Source: Brachionus koreanus (taxonomy: Eukaryota > Rotifera > Eurotatoria > Ploima > Brachionidae). From it: DNA of 64,000 nt. How positions within the stretch are numbered: the first letter of the stretch is position 1; every line of letters begins with the position of its first letter. Location: assembly GCA_016987375.1 (NCBI GenBank), contig PJRA01000453.1:713638-777637 (forward strand). Reading direction: 5' to 3'. Position numbers and translations under genes: made by a program. Shown here in pieces: positions 49,624 to 58,948 of the stretch. The notes under the pieces were generated by a model. That model was not told where the DNA came from, searched no databases, and saw only the letters and a list, made by a program, of their open reading frames with translations.

Positions 49624-50231
49624 NNNNNNNNNNNNNNNNNNNNNNNNNNNNNNNNNNNNNNNNNNNNNNNNNNNNNNNNNNNNNNNNNNNNNNNNNNNNN
49701 NNNNNNNNNNNNNNNNNNNNNNNNNNNNNNNNNNNNNNNNNNNNNNNNNNNNNNNNNNNNNNNNNNNNNNNNNNNNNNNNNNNNNNNNNNNNNNNNNNNN
49801 NNNNNNNNNNNNNNNNNNNNNNNNNNNNNNNNNNNNNNNNNNNNNNNNNNNNNNNNNNNNNNNNNNNNNNNNNNNNNNNNNNNNNNNNNNNNNNNNNNNN
49901 NNNNNNNNNNNNNNNNNNNNNNNNNNNNNNNNNNNNNNNNNNNNNNNNNNNNNNNNNNNNNNNNNNNNNNNNNNNNNNNNNNNNNNNNNNNNNNNNNNNN
50001 NNNNNNNNNNNNNNNNNNNNNNNNNNNNNNNNNNNNNNNNNNNNNNNNNNNNNNNNNNNNNNNNNNNNNNNNNNNNNNNNNNNNNNNNNNNNNNNNNNNN
50101 NNNNNNNNNNNNNNNNNNNNNNNNNNNNNNNNNNNNNNNNNNNNNNNNNNNNNNNNNNNNNNNNNNNNNNNNNNNNNNNNNNNNNNNNNNNNNNNNNNNN
50201 NNNNNNNNNNNNNNNNNNNNNNNNNNNNNNN
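49624..50231. other. Assembly gap (608 N)
   Basis: Undetermined bases. Any open frame crossing it is an artefact of the N run. Confidence 1.
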
Positions 50232-50471
50232 CCGAAACAATAAAGAATAAAAAAATTAAACAGAAAATTTAGATAATTTTCTTTAAAAAAAATTGATTCA
50301 ATTTATTAAAATTCATTCGCGCACCATTTTTTTTTTGAAAGAAAGAAAGAAAATAAATTTACCTGTCCACTCGGACCGACTAAACAAAATGGAATATTAT
50401 CTTAGCAATAAATAAATTCTCTATTTTAATTTAAATAATATGAGAAAAAATTATATAAAATAATTTTTTTT

Positions 50472-53400
50472 TTAATTAATAAACAATTTGGGAAAGTCAA
50501 TATCACCAAGAGTAACCGATTTACTTTGATTCAAATTCTCCTTATTCAAATGAGACTGAACACTGGCATTAGTGCTCAAACTGCTAACGCTAGCATTCGA
50601 TTTGTTCGGATCGGCAAAGTCTTTGGACACAAAATCAAACACTTGCTGATACTTTTCATTGCACATCAAATTTTGGTTAGTTCTGAGCAAATTTTGCTTT
50701 AGCTCATCGAACGGCATTTGATAAAAATCCCTGATTATTTTCTGGTTTTTCTCATGCTGATCGTCAACGGACACGTTAATGCCAAAAGGGGGCATACCGG
50801 CAGGCGCGATGCTACTATTAGGTCCGTGAGTGCTCGAGCCGACGCCTAGGCCGCTATTGCTCAGATTGCTGGCGTTCACATTCGACCCGCTATTGAACAA
50901 CATGCGTCGTATGGTGTCAAAACTAGTCAAGTCGACATAATTACTTCTCATTCCGTTCACAGACGTAATTGTTGTCTGATTATCGTCTATGTAAAATTTC
51001 ATGTTCTCTTTTAGCTTGGGATCGAGTTCGAAGCCGTGGTCTATGCTTATTTGGCTAGCGCTGTCGTAGGAAGTGTCGTCGTCCATCGAGTCCATGTCGA
51101 TAGAGCGGCGCGGCGTCTGGTTGCTCTGCGATATGCCGCTGAAGCCGCGCGAATGGCCCCGATTGAACGCCTCTTCGTCGGCCGTCTCACTCTCATTCGA
51201 ATACGGATTGCGATAGCGCATCGCCGACTGCACGCACGGCAATGCTTGCACATAGGCAAGCGACAGCGTGTACTCGGCACTTGTAATCAGCAAATTTTTA
51301 GAAACATTATTTCTAACGAGTATTTGTTCGATGCGCTTTTTGTCGAACATCCAAGGCGACAACTTGACACACCAGTCAATTTCGTTGTCGCTGTTGCGAC
51401 TCAGCTTGTCCACATAGGCCCTGTAGTCTTTGGCCGACTCGGTCATGTCTCGCCTGAGCTCGGACTCTATTTCGCTGAACGAGCTAACTTGGGACTGTAT
51501 GCCCGAGTCGCTCGCCGAGTCCAGCAAAATGTACTCCGGATAGACAAACTTGTACAAGTCTTTGCGCCGCCTCATGTCGCATATTTCGCTTACATAGTCG
51601 TACAAATCGCCTATTTGGCTCCATTTGGCCACTAGTAGAAAATAGGCGCATATAAATTTGTGCACTGAGCACTGTAGACTAAAGTTAAACGGCGCCGAGT
51701 CGTGATTCAACAGCGCCAAGTCTTGTACATAGAAACCGAAGCGTAGAAAATCGACCAAAAATTCGCTATCGTTCAAAAAGCCTAGTACAATCAGACTCAA
51801 TGTTACATAGACTGATTCGTAGTTTTCGCGACGATTGTTGGCTATGAACAAGTACTCGTTAAAATGGGCGAGTATTGTGCGACCGTGTTTGCGCATGAAC
51901 ATTGAATCGTCGCGACTCGACCGATATTTTGTCCTATTTCGATCGTCTAAGCTCAATTGACTTAGAAACGTTTGATTTCGACTAAGTGTTTGTTTGGTCT
52001 CGTGTTTGTTCAATGAAAGCGCACTATCGTTTAGACTGGTGGCCGATTTGAAATTTTTTTTCAATACAGGCACACGATACGTGCCCGGCTTAAGCGCATG
52101 TATCCGCTCGAGCATCTGATACTTGTCTATGAGCAATTGTAGTATTTCGTTGGCTTTTTTGCGCGACGCATAATCGCTGACTAGAATTAGCTTGAGGCTG
52201 TCCTCGAGAAATTGTTGACTGCCGAACGCGCCGAACACTTGCACCGGCTTGTATCTCGTGCATATTTCGTACAAGCATTCGTAGTATTTGACTCGTTTGC
52301 GACTGTTCAACAATTCCAATTCGTTTTTGTCCGTTTGTGCGTTGCCACTCAGCTCAAAATAGCTAAATTGCTGCGTGTTTATTTGACGAGCGAAAAATAC
52401 TAGTATGTCATTTTTGGCATAGTCGGGCATATTCTCGGTAAATTGACGCATTGCGCTTATTATCTCCTTTTGCAGTTTGTTCTCGTCGGACAAATTGTCG
52501 GCCTTTTGCGACGACAAATTGTACGATTTTTCCACACTTATGTTCATGTGCTTGAGCAAATTGTTGAATATGTCTATTATTTGACCGGTGGTGCCCACAG
52601 ACTGCATGGCGCTTATTTTAGTGCACAGGATTATGGTGCGTATTATTTTGCATTTGAGTGGTGCACGCGAGTTTCGATGCGAGTCCAGGTGTTTGAGAAG
52701 CTCGCGTACAACAAACGCGTGCTGTTGTCTCACATTGTATATGACAATTAGAAAAATACATCTAACAAATTTGGTCAAGTTCCATCCGTGCTGAGTGTTG
52801 TCGTCCAAAAAATCCAGTATTGGCACGACTATTTTGCTTATTGTCGTATAATCGGCCTTGTTGCATATGTTTCTTAACAAAGTTTTAGCCTCGTGTTCGG
52901 GATCGGGCTGTTCAGTGTTAGTTCTGTTCTCGTTTAGACTTATGACCACGTTTTCCTCGTCGGCGCACTCCGAATCTCGTTTGAACTCGACTTTTAGCGC
53001 CGACTCGCTACCCATCTTGTCCACGCTTCGTCTCAGCCTAGTGCTCATGTACAAATCGCCGTAAATGTACTCGGTAAGCTCTTGTTCGTCCTCGTTATAG
53101 TCGTAGTCGCTTTGATCGTGACGATCGTTGTTTTTCGCGTCGCGCGCTAAATAGCGTTCGTGTATTATGAACAAAATGCCAGCTACTATTTTGTCGACAT
53201 TGTCCCAAATGTAGCCAGCGCGTAAATTGTCGTCAGGCACTAGTCTATGAACCATAGTGGCCAAGCATTGCAGGCCACTAGTTCTTATTTCGGCACGTAT
53301 GGCCTCTTCTTTGTTGTTATTAAAACACAATGAGCTAAATTGACACACAAATTGATCGAAATTTAAATTGTAATTTGACAAATTAGAAGATTCTTTTTCG

Positions 53401-53864
53401 CAAAATTTTTGGAAAAGACCAGCTGCTTTTTTTTGATAGCGAAGCGATTCGTTGTTGATGGTTGTAAGGGTGCCGTAGCTGGACGCATTCGACATGCCAT
53501 TCTGGGACACCGACTGGGTTCTCAGACCGTAGCCTTGTTCGAGCAGCTTTTGAATCACTTTCAAGTAGGTCGGAGCGTAGTAGTTCAAATTTTGTGGCGT
53601 TATGGCTAGTAGAATTTTTTCCAGCGCTTCGATTGTATTCTCTATGTACTTGGCGTATTTGTAGCCGTTGTTTAGTGCCCATTTCAAATTCTGGTACAAG
53701 TATTCGCCTATTTTGGACAATTTCTCCGGATGAACAGTCGCATAGTAGAGCAGCTTGTCCACTTCGTTTTTTACCAGCGGCGCGTCGTTCTGACGCGGAT
53801 AGATATTGTCCACTTTGCGCTTATATTTTGGATAGAAGCAGCAGCAAGCACAGCATGATGACAT
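50472..53864 (-). CDS. EFR3: EFR3 homologue (plasma-membrane scaffold for PI4KIIIalpha)
   Basis: Palmitoylated membrane anchor that recruits the PI4KIIIalpha-TTC7-FAM126 complex to make PI4P at the plasma membrane. Intronless, 1130 residues from the ATG at 53864 (vertebrate EFR3A/B about 820). I chose this ATG over the in-frame one at 53906 because it places the palmitoylation cluster at the very start (MSSCCACCCFYPKYKRKVDN), as in the family. Matching segments include DKLLYYATVHPEKLSKIGEY, AIRAEIRTSGLQCLATMVHR and the helical ARM/HEAT-like repeats. The C-terminal third is longer, Asn/Ser-rich and poorly conserved. The coding region is much more G+C-rich than nearly everything else in the window. 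An acceptor-like TCTATTCAG just upstream suggests a spliced or trans-spliced leader. Confidence 0.93.
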   Translation of the reverse strand: MSSCCACCCFYPKYKRKVDNIYPRQNDAPLVKNEVDKLLYYATVHPEKLSKIGEYLYQNLKWALNNGYKYAKYIENTIEALEKILLAITPQNLNYYAPTYLKVIQKLLEQGYGLRTQSVSQNGMSNASSYGTLTTINNESLRYQKKAAGLFQKFCEKESSNLSNYNLNFDQFVCQFSSLCFNNNKEEAIRAEIRTSGLQCLATMVHRLVPDDNLRAGYIWDNVDKIVAGILFIIHERYLARDAKNNDRHDQSDYDYNEDEQELTEYIYGDLYMSTRLRRSVDKMGSESALKVEFKRDSECADEENVVISLNENRTNTEQPDPEHEAKTLLRNICNKADYTTISKIVVPILDFLDDNTQHGWNLTKFVRCIFLIVIYNVRQQHAFVVRELLKHLDSHRNSRAPLKCKIIRTIILCTKISAMQSVGTTGQIIDIFNNLLKHMNISVEKSYNLSSQKADNLSDENKLQKEIISAMRQFTENMPDYAKNDILVFFARQINTQQFSYFELSGNAQTDKNELELLNSRKRVKYYECLYEICTRYKPVQVFGAFGSQQFLEDSLKLILVSDYASRKKANEILQLLIDKYQMLERIHALKPGTYRVPVLKKNFKSATSLNDSALSLNKHETKQTLSRNQTFLSQLSLDDRNRTKYRSSRDDSMFMRKHGRTILAHFNEYLFIANNRRENYESVYVTLSLIVLGFLNDSEFLVDFLRFGFYVQDLALLNHDSAPFNFSLQCSVHKFICAYFLLVAKWSQIGDLYDYVSEICDMRRRKDLYKFVYPEYILLDSASDSGIQSQVSSFSEIESELRRDMTESAKDYRAYVDKLSRNSDNEIDWCVKLSPWMFDKKRIEQILVRNNVSKNLLITSAEYTLSLAYVQALPCVQSAMRYRNPYSNESETADEEAFNRGHSRGFSGISQSNQTPRRSIDMDSMDDDTSYDSASQISIDHGFELDPKLKENMKFYIDDNQTTITSVNGMRSNYVDLTSFDTIRRMLFNSGSNVNASNLSNSGLGVGSSTHGPNSSIAPAGMPPFGINVSVDDQHEKNQKIIRDFYQMPFDELKQNLLRTNQNLMCNEKYQQVFDFVSKDFADPNKSNASVSSLSTNASVQSHLNKENLNQSKSVTLGDIDFPKLFIN

Positions 53865-54216
53865 TATTTTTGTCTGGCTGAATAGAATCCTAACTTTTAC
53901 AATCAAAGGTCGCAGAAAAAAAAATTAAATCTAAAACTTGTTTTTATTTTAATTTTATTTTAGAAAATAAATTTTTCAAAATTTTTAAATTTTGTCTATT
54001 TTTTTTTTTTTTAATTTTTTTAATTTTCAATCGGAATTAACTTAAAAATCTATAAAATAAAAAACAAAATTAATAATAACATTTTTTTACTTTTAGAGTT
54101 GTTAAAAATTGCAACTAACTAACTAAGTAGTAATAGAATCAGAATCAATTAGCTTGATTGAAAGACTAAATATTGCTTTATTCGAAGGCTTACCAATGCA
54201 TACATCATTTATATTA
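53865..54216. other. EFR3 upstream flank
   Basis: A/T-rich promoter and 5' UTR region of EFR3 (minus strand), with an alternative in-frame ATG at 53906. No other feature seen. Confidence 0.45.
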
Positions 54217-54441
54217 TTAACACTAGAAGCACCAAGCATTTTTTCAGGTTTTTTTAATCCATAAATATTTTATAAAAAAACTAAAATAATTTTACAAAGT
54301 AATATCATTTTTTAAAGAAAATTTTAAAATCTACATAATTCAAAAAAGATATATTTATTTGAAAAATCCATTCAAAAAATATGAGGATTTAAAAATTTTT
54401 CAAACGAGTCAAAATGACTCGTTTGGTGCTTCTAGTGTTAA
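54217..54441. mobile_element. piggyBac-type MITE
   Basis: 225 bp bounded on both sides by TTAA (54217-54220 and 54438-54441), the piggyBac target duplication. The terminal inverted repeats are CACTAGAAGCACCAAGC on the left and, read inwards from the right end, CACTAGAAGCACCAAAC: 16 of 17 matching. Just inside the right end is a subterminal palindrome (ACGAGTCAAAATGACTCGT), also common in this superfamily. There is no coding capacity. Must have been moved by a transposase encoded elsewhere. Confidence 0.82.
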
Positions 54442-55307
54442 TGTTGGTATTTATTTAAAGTTAAAGCCACATTGGCAATTATACTATGTATAAAAAATAA
54501 ATAAAAAAAAGTTCTTTAATTAACAAAATAAATTCAGTGAACTTGAGTTACAAAAAAAAATTGACAAATTCAAAAATAAATTGAACAAATTAGTCATTAG
54601 CAGTCATAGGTTTCTTAGAGTAGAACTGACTTTAAAAAATTTAATTTCTATGAAAATTTTTTCATACAAAAATAATGATAAGATTTAGATCTAACAAACT
54701 TAGTTCACAATGCTTAAAATTTTCGATTTATAGGAATTTTCCAAATTCAAAAATTAAATTTTCTAAATTACTCTCTTCGAGAAAAAATTGCTTTCAATTT
54801 CCTTTAAATTGTGCAGAGATGAGAATCCAAAGGATCGGCTCTGCGTACCAAACTCAATCCTAACCCAAACTTGATACTCGAAAAAAATCATTGCTAATGC
54901 CTGAAACTATGTGATAAAATCTTGAAATTTTAAATAAAATATTTTTATTCATATCTAACTTTGATCTAGGAAATATTTTTTTCATTTTAGAGAAATGATT
55001 TTCAGCGCATCTAATTTCAATTGAATACATTTTCTTTAAAAAATATAATAATTTTTCTTTAGATTTAGAAACTTATTTGAAGGAATCGAAAAATTGCCTA
55101 TAGATCTTAAAAGTAAAAAATAACTCAGACTTGAACTTAAAATTTAGGCATTTTATTTTTAAATTTAATCTTTTCTATTAAATAATTTATAAAAGCTTTT
55201 TACAGCTTTAAATCTAAACGATTAGGAAAAAATAACTACTTTAGTACATATTTATTTATCAGACAAATCTTTTCGAATTGAAAAAAAAATATTTTTAATG
55301 AGATCAT
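54442..55307. other. Spacer between the MITE and LSM3 3' end
   Basis: A/T-rich; nothing recognised apart from the LSM3 3' flank. A plus-strand frame at 54675-54863 has no motif and is not called. Confidence 0.4.
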
Positions 55308-56675
55308 TTAGACAGTGTTTCTGGTCAATGGGGATACTAAAATAACACCGTCACCGCGAACAAACAGCATCGGAATTGTTCTTTTTGTAGGCTTAATGGA
55401 AAATAAATAAAAAATTAATCCTCAAGCTTTAAACGACTTAGAAGAAAGCAAATTTTCGAAAAATAATGGAAAATCTCAAAATAGGAGCACATTTATTATG
55501 ATTTTGTTTATTTAATTAATTATTATTGCCAAATTTATCATTTTATTGTTTTAAATTTGAGAGGAAAATTATTCAGTTCTTCTCTGCAACTGAACAAATC
55601 ATTGATTATTTGATTTGTTTGATAAAACATTGGGAAATTAAATTTCTTTGTGCCTAGACAAACAAATCGACTAAAATTTTTTGAAATTCTTGCTTAAATA
55701 ATGTCCAGATTAATTAAGTATGATAGTTTAAAAACAAAACAGACTTAAATAACAACGCAGTCTAAAACGATGAGCATTTTCGTTTTTTTAGATTTTAAAT
55801 AATCTATTTAAGGACACAAAAATAAAGAATATCCAACAATTTATTTGAATGAATAAACTGCATGAATGTTGCTATACTTAAATTTAGAAAATTTTTGAAT
55901 AAATAATGTTTCAAAATAAATAAACTAAAGGTAAGAACAATGAAATATTGAAGAAAAAAAAACTCCATTCTAATTTGAAAATTAAAAAAAAATGTCGATT
56001 ATTCTCTTTTTTTTTAAAACTAAAACTCAATTTTTTTTTTTTTTAATTAATTAAGAAAATTTCTTATCACCTGTCATTTTATTTTTCGTAAAATATGCCA
56101 ATAAAATAATTTTAGATTAAAACTCCAAGGGTATAAACATGAAATTTCTTTGAAAAGAGAAACAAATTGACCCGTTTTAATACAAGCCCGTGGCATAATT
56201 TAAAATTCAAGCTAATGATGTTTAACAAAGCCTTTTTAAATTCACAAGAAAATTGGAAAAAATTCAAATTAGCTTTAATCTAATGTTGACTACGGCAAAA
56301 GTTTGCTTTCTCTAAATGGGTCAATTGCTTTTCACATTTACTTTATAGACTTCTTCATAAGTTTCTTCATCTATTTCTACCGAGGTTACTGTTTCCTCTA
56401 CTTCGCCCAGGACCATGTTCAAATGCTGGTCATAAGACTTAACAATTTTAGCTTATTTTCATATAAAATTGGCACATTAGTCTTTATATTTACATGCAAT
56501 CTTCCTCTGAGCTCGCGGTCACTTCTCATTTTCACATATATTCTCTCGTCTAGACTCAATTTTATCAAATCTAAAGGCTCTTCGATTGTTTGGGTGGATA
56601 TGGGCTGTCAAATATACATATTGAAAGTCGAGTCTAATCGTATAAGAAAAAACCTACTTGCTCTTCTTCAGTCAT
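55308..56675 (-). CDS. LSM3: U6 snRNA-associated Sm-like protein LSm3
   Basis: Subunit of the LSm1-7 (mRNA decay) and LSm2-8 (U6 snRNP) rings. Four exons: 56658-56675, 56494-56604, 56342-56437, 55308-55391; 102 residues, the same as human. The first exon is only six codons (MTEEEQ). Exon 2 carries [20 protein letters not shown] and the Sm1 motif [10 protein letters not shown]. Exon 3 carries [20 protein letters not shown], and exon 4 carries the Sm2 motif [14 protein letters not shown]. Near-identity to the vertebrate protein makes the model secure. Intron 3 is 950 bp, large for this locus. The gene is divergent to MED23. Confidence 0.97.
55392..56341 (-). other. LSM3 third intron
   Basis: 950-bp GT-AG intron, A/T-rich; I see no transposon or RNA gene in it. 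Confidence 0.6.
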
Positions 56676-57666
56676 CTCGTTTTTCAAAGCAAAAAAAAAT
56701 TGAGATAAATTAAAAATTATTTTTATACTATCTATCCAAAATAAATTTTATGTTCAAAATGCTAAATTTTTGCTAGCAGAAAAACATAACAAGCTACCTA
56801 AATTGTCTTCATAATTATCCCACTCTTTTTCCAAAATTATTCAAGTCTGAACATTACTCTTATTGCTGTCTTGGCTACATTACAACATTTTGTATTTGTT
56901 TCCCTGGCAAAATACCTATTTGATTGATTTTAATTCATAATTTTAATTATAATATGTGACAAATATTTAGAAACGATTGTTTCTAGCACTAAGAATTATG
57001 CTTTTTTTCTTTTCATTCCTTTATTGATTTGTGAATCCATCTCGATAGAACGTTTCACGAAAACCCAATTCTAATATTCTTCCAAAATCTCATGTTACAT
57101 GAAAATTAATCACATAAATAATTAAAGTTGTTTGACTAGAAGCCACAAATATTCAGTTGTATTTACTCTGCAACTCTTTTTTTTTCAAAATGTTTTTTTT
57201 TTAGTTAAAACCAAACATCCCGATCAGATTTAGTTTATACTAAATCCTTAATTTATATTCATTATCAAATTATTAATTGATTTTTTTCTAGAGAAAATTT
57301 TTTTTATTTTTAAATTTCAATTTTCAGATAATTTAAGTGAGCATTAGTTAAATTCAATTTATTAGTGATCTATACCTGGAAATTTTGTCCTGTAATAATT
57401 CTAAATTATATAATTATGTTTTAGCTGAGGACTAATTTTATCTTAATGACTTTTAAAATAAGCATAAGATTTAAACTGAATTGTGTATCGTCAGTTATTG
57501 ATTTTGAATACATAATTTCAATTTATCCCCAATAGTATGATTAAATGATGAAAATCAAAACCCTAGATTTAAATAAATTAATTACATCTAAAGAGCATAA
57601 TCTTTATTCTGAAGAAAAAATATCGATTTTTAATTTTGTTACAAAAATAACCGGAAATTTTATCTA

Positions 57667-58200
57667 TGAAGAAAAATATTTGGGTCTTGTCCAATATGTG
57701 ATCATTTTACTTAATAATGCTTTTTTTGTGAACAAGACTGATCAACAAATCAATGACTACTTAATGTTTGAATAAAAAACATAAAAATTAAGATGAAGAT
57801 AAAAAAATTTTGTAATGAATGTTTTTATTCTTGATATCAGTCCTCAAAGATTGATTTAAATGCTCCACAAGAACTACATCGCCATGAAAAATGGCATATT
57901 TGGCACTGGTAGATCTTTTTCTTTGCTTCAAATTTATTACTGTACCAAATTTTTTGTACTAAGATTAATAGAATTTCTAATCGTTTTGGATTTAGCCAAT
58001 CTAAGCTTTTTTCTCAAAAGGTTTTAAATCCTCAAAGAATACTTTAATCTGAAGGAGCATTAGCTCGGTACAGAAAACAAATAAATATCTATAGTTTATA
58101 AAATTTAAATTAACAGTCTTGTTGACAAAACCAGTATTATTAAAGTGATCCCATTTTTTGCGATCAATTGATCACATATTGGCCAAGACCCAAATATTTC
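57667..58200. repeat. Inverted duplication with arms of about 80 bp
   Basis: The left arm (about 57667-57745) and the reverse complement of the right arm (about 58120-58200) share AAATATTTGGGTCTTG, then one mismatch, then CCAATATGTGATCA, and further on TTTGTNAACAAGACTG. Matching is about 85%, except for a 20-bp insertion in the right arm between two GATCA copies. The roughly 370-bp interior is not recognisable. It could be a fold-back transposon or two opposed copies of one repeat. Confidence 0.6.
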
Positions 58201-58718
58201 AAAAAAACTAAAAGATTAGAAACATGTGCATTTTATCAGTTGAACTCAGACAAAAATAGTTCAATGTCCTTTAACTTGATCTTTAAAAATTAAACAAAAT
58301 TACCAAAATTTTCATTACATAAATTCAAAATTGATAAAAATAAATGAGTCCATTGAAAAAATTTAAAAATACAGCTCTTAGAGCCTAATAACAACGAAAA
58401 AATTGTTAATTTAAATTTGAATTTAAAAAAAAACATAATGAAGAAATCAGATCTAAATTAAATATTTAAAAAGTAATAATGAAATAACAGGAAGTCTTGT
58501 CAATATCTTTTTTTTAATTGCTATCAAAATAATTTGGTGAACAAAAATAAAGAAAAATTAATTTTTCCAAATTAAAGTTAAACAAAATTGATAATGATTT
58601 AATTTATCAAAGGCTATAAAGTTTAAATAAGCTTTAGAATTTAATTGAATCTGAAAAGAAAAGGTATATATGAAATATATAAAAATTCAAATTTTTTATT
58701 AAATTTAATCTTTGTTTT

Positions 58719-58854
58719 AGATTTAAATTCAAATTTTGAATTTCATCATTTTGCCTTCTCTTCAAAAAACATCAAATCAAATTAGACCTTAAAATAAATA
58801 TAAAATTTACTTTTAAAAGAAAAGGTAAAAACGATGAAATTCAAATTTGAATCT
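58719..58854. repeat. Imperfect hairpin just upstream of MED23
   Basis: The left arm (58719-58762, containing TTGAATTTCATCATTTTGCC) and right arm (58815-58854, containing AAAACGATGAAATTCAA) are imperfect reverse complements over about 40 bp, with a roughly 50-bp loop. It ends 95 bp before the MED23 ATG, so it may be in the promoter or 5' UTR. Confidence 0.6.
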
Positions 58855-58948
58855 AATATAAAATAAACTTAATTTTTCACCAAAAAATTTTCAAACAAAA
58901 AATTTTTTCTTACAAAAAATTAGACATAATTGTTCAAATGAAAATAAA

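Larger units (their letters stand above)
56676..58948. other. Divergent promoter region LSM3 / MED23 with repeats
   Basis: 2.3-kb spacer between two divergently transcribed genes. It contains the inverted duplication and the hairpin listed separately. A plus-strand frame of 76 codons at 57545-57775 overlaps the left arm of the duplication. The minus-strand reading around 57850-57900 gives a short Cys-rich string (CQICHFSWRCSSCG), probably the remains of a transposon or a pseudogene. Confidence 0.4.

Noticed and set aside
49551..50272. Long open frames on both strands
   Set aside because: They exist only because the 608 N are read as open; no sequence supports them.
51036..51635. 199-codon plus-strand open frame, and other frames inside 51-53.9 kb
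   Set aside because: Antisense or shifted shadows of the G+C-rich EFR3 coding sequence; no motif, and EFR3 is certain.
54675..54863. 62-codon plus-strand frame
   Set aside because: No motif, no splice partner, composition like flanks.
56303..56713. 136-codon plus-strand hydrophobic frame
   Set aside because: Antisense across LSM3 exons 1-3, whose protein is nearly identical to the family on the other strand.
57545..57775. 76-codon plus-strand frame as a gene
   Set aside because: No recognisable family, A/T-rich composition, and it overlaps one arm of an inverted duplication.
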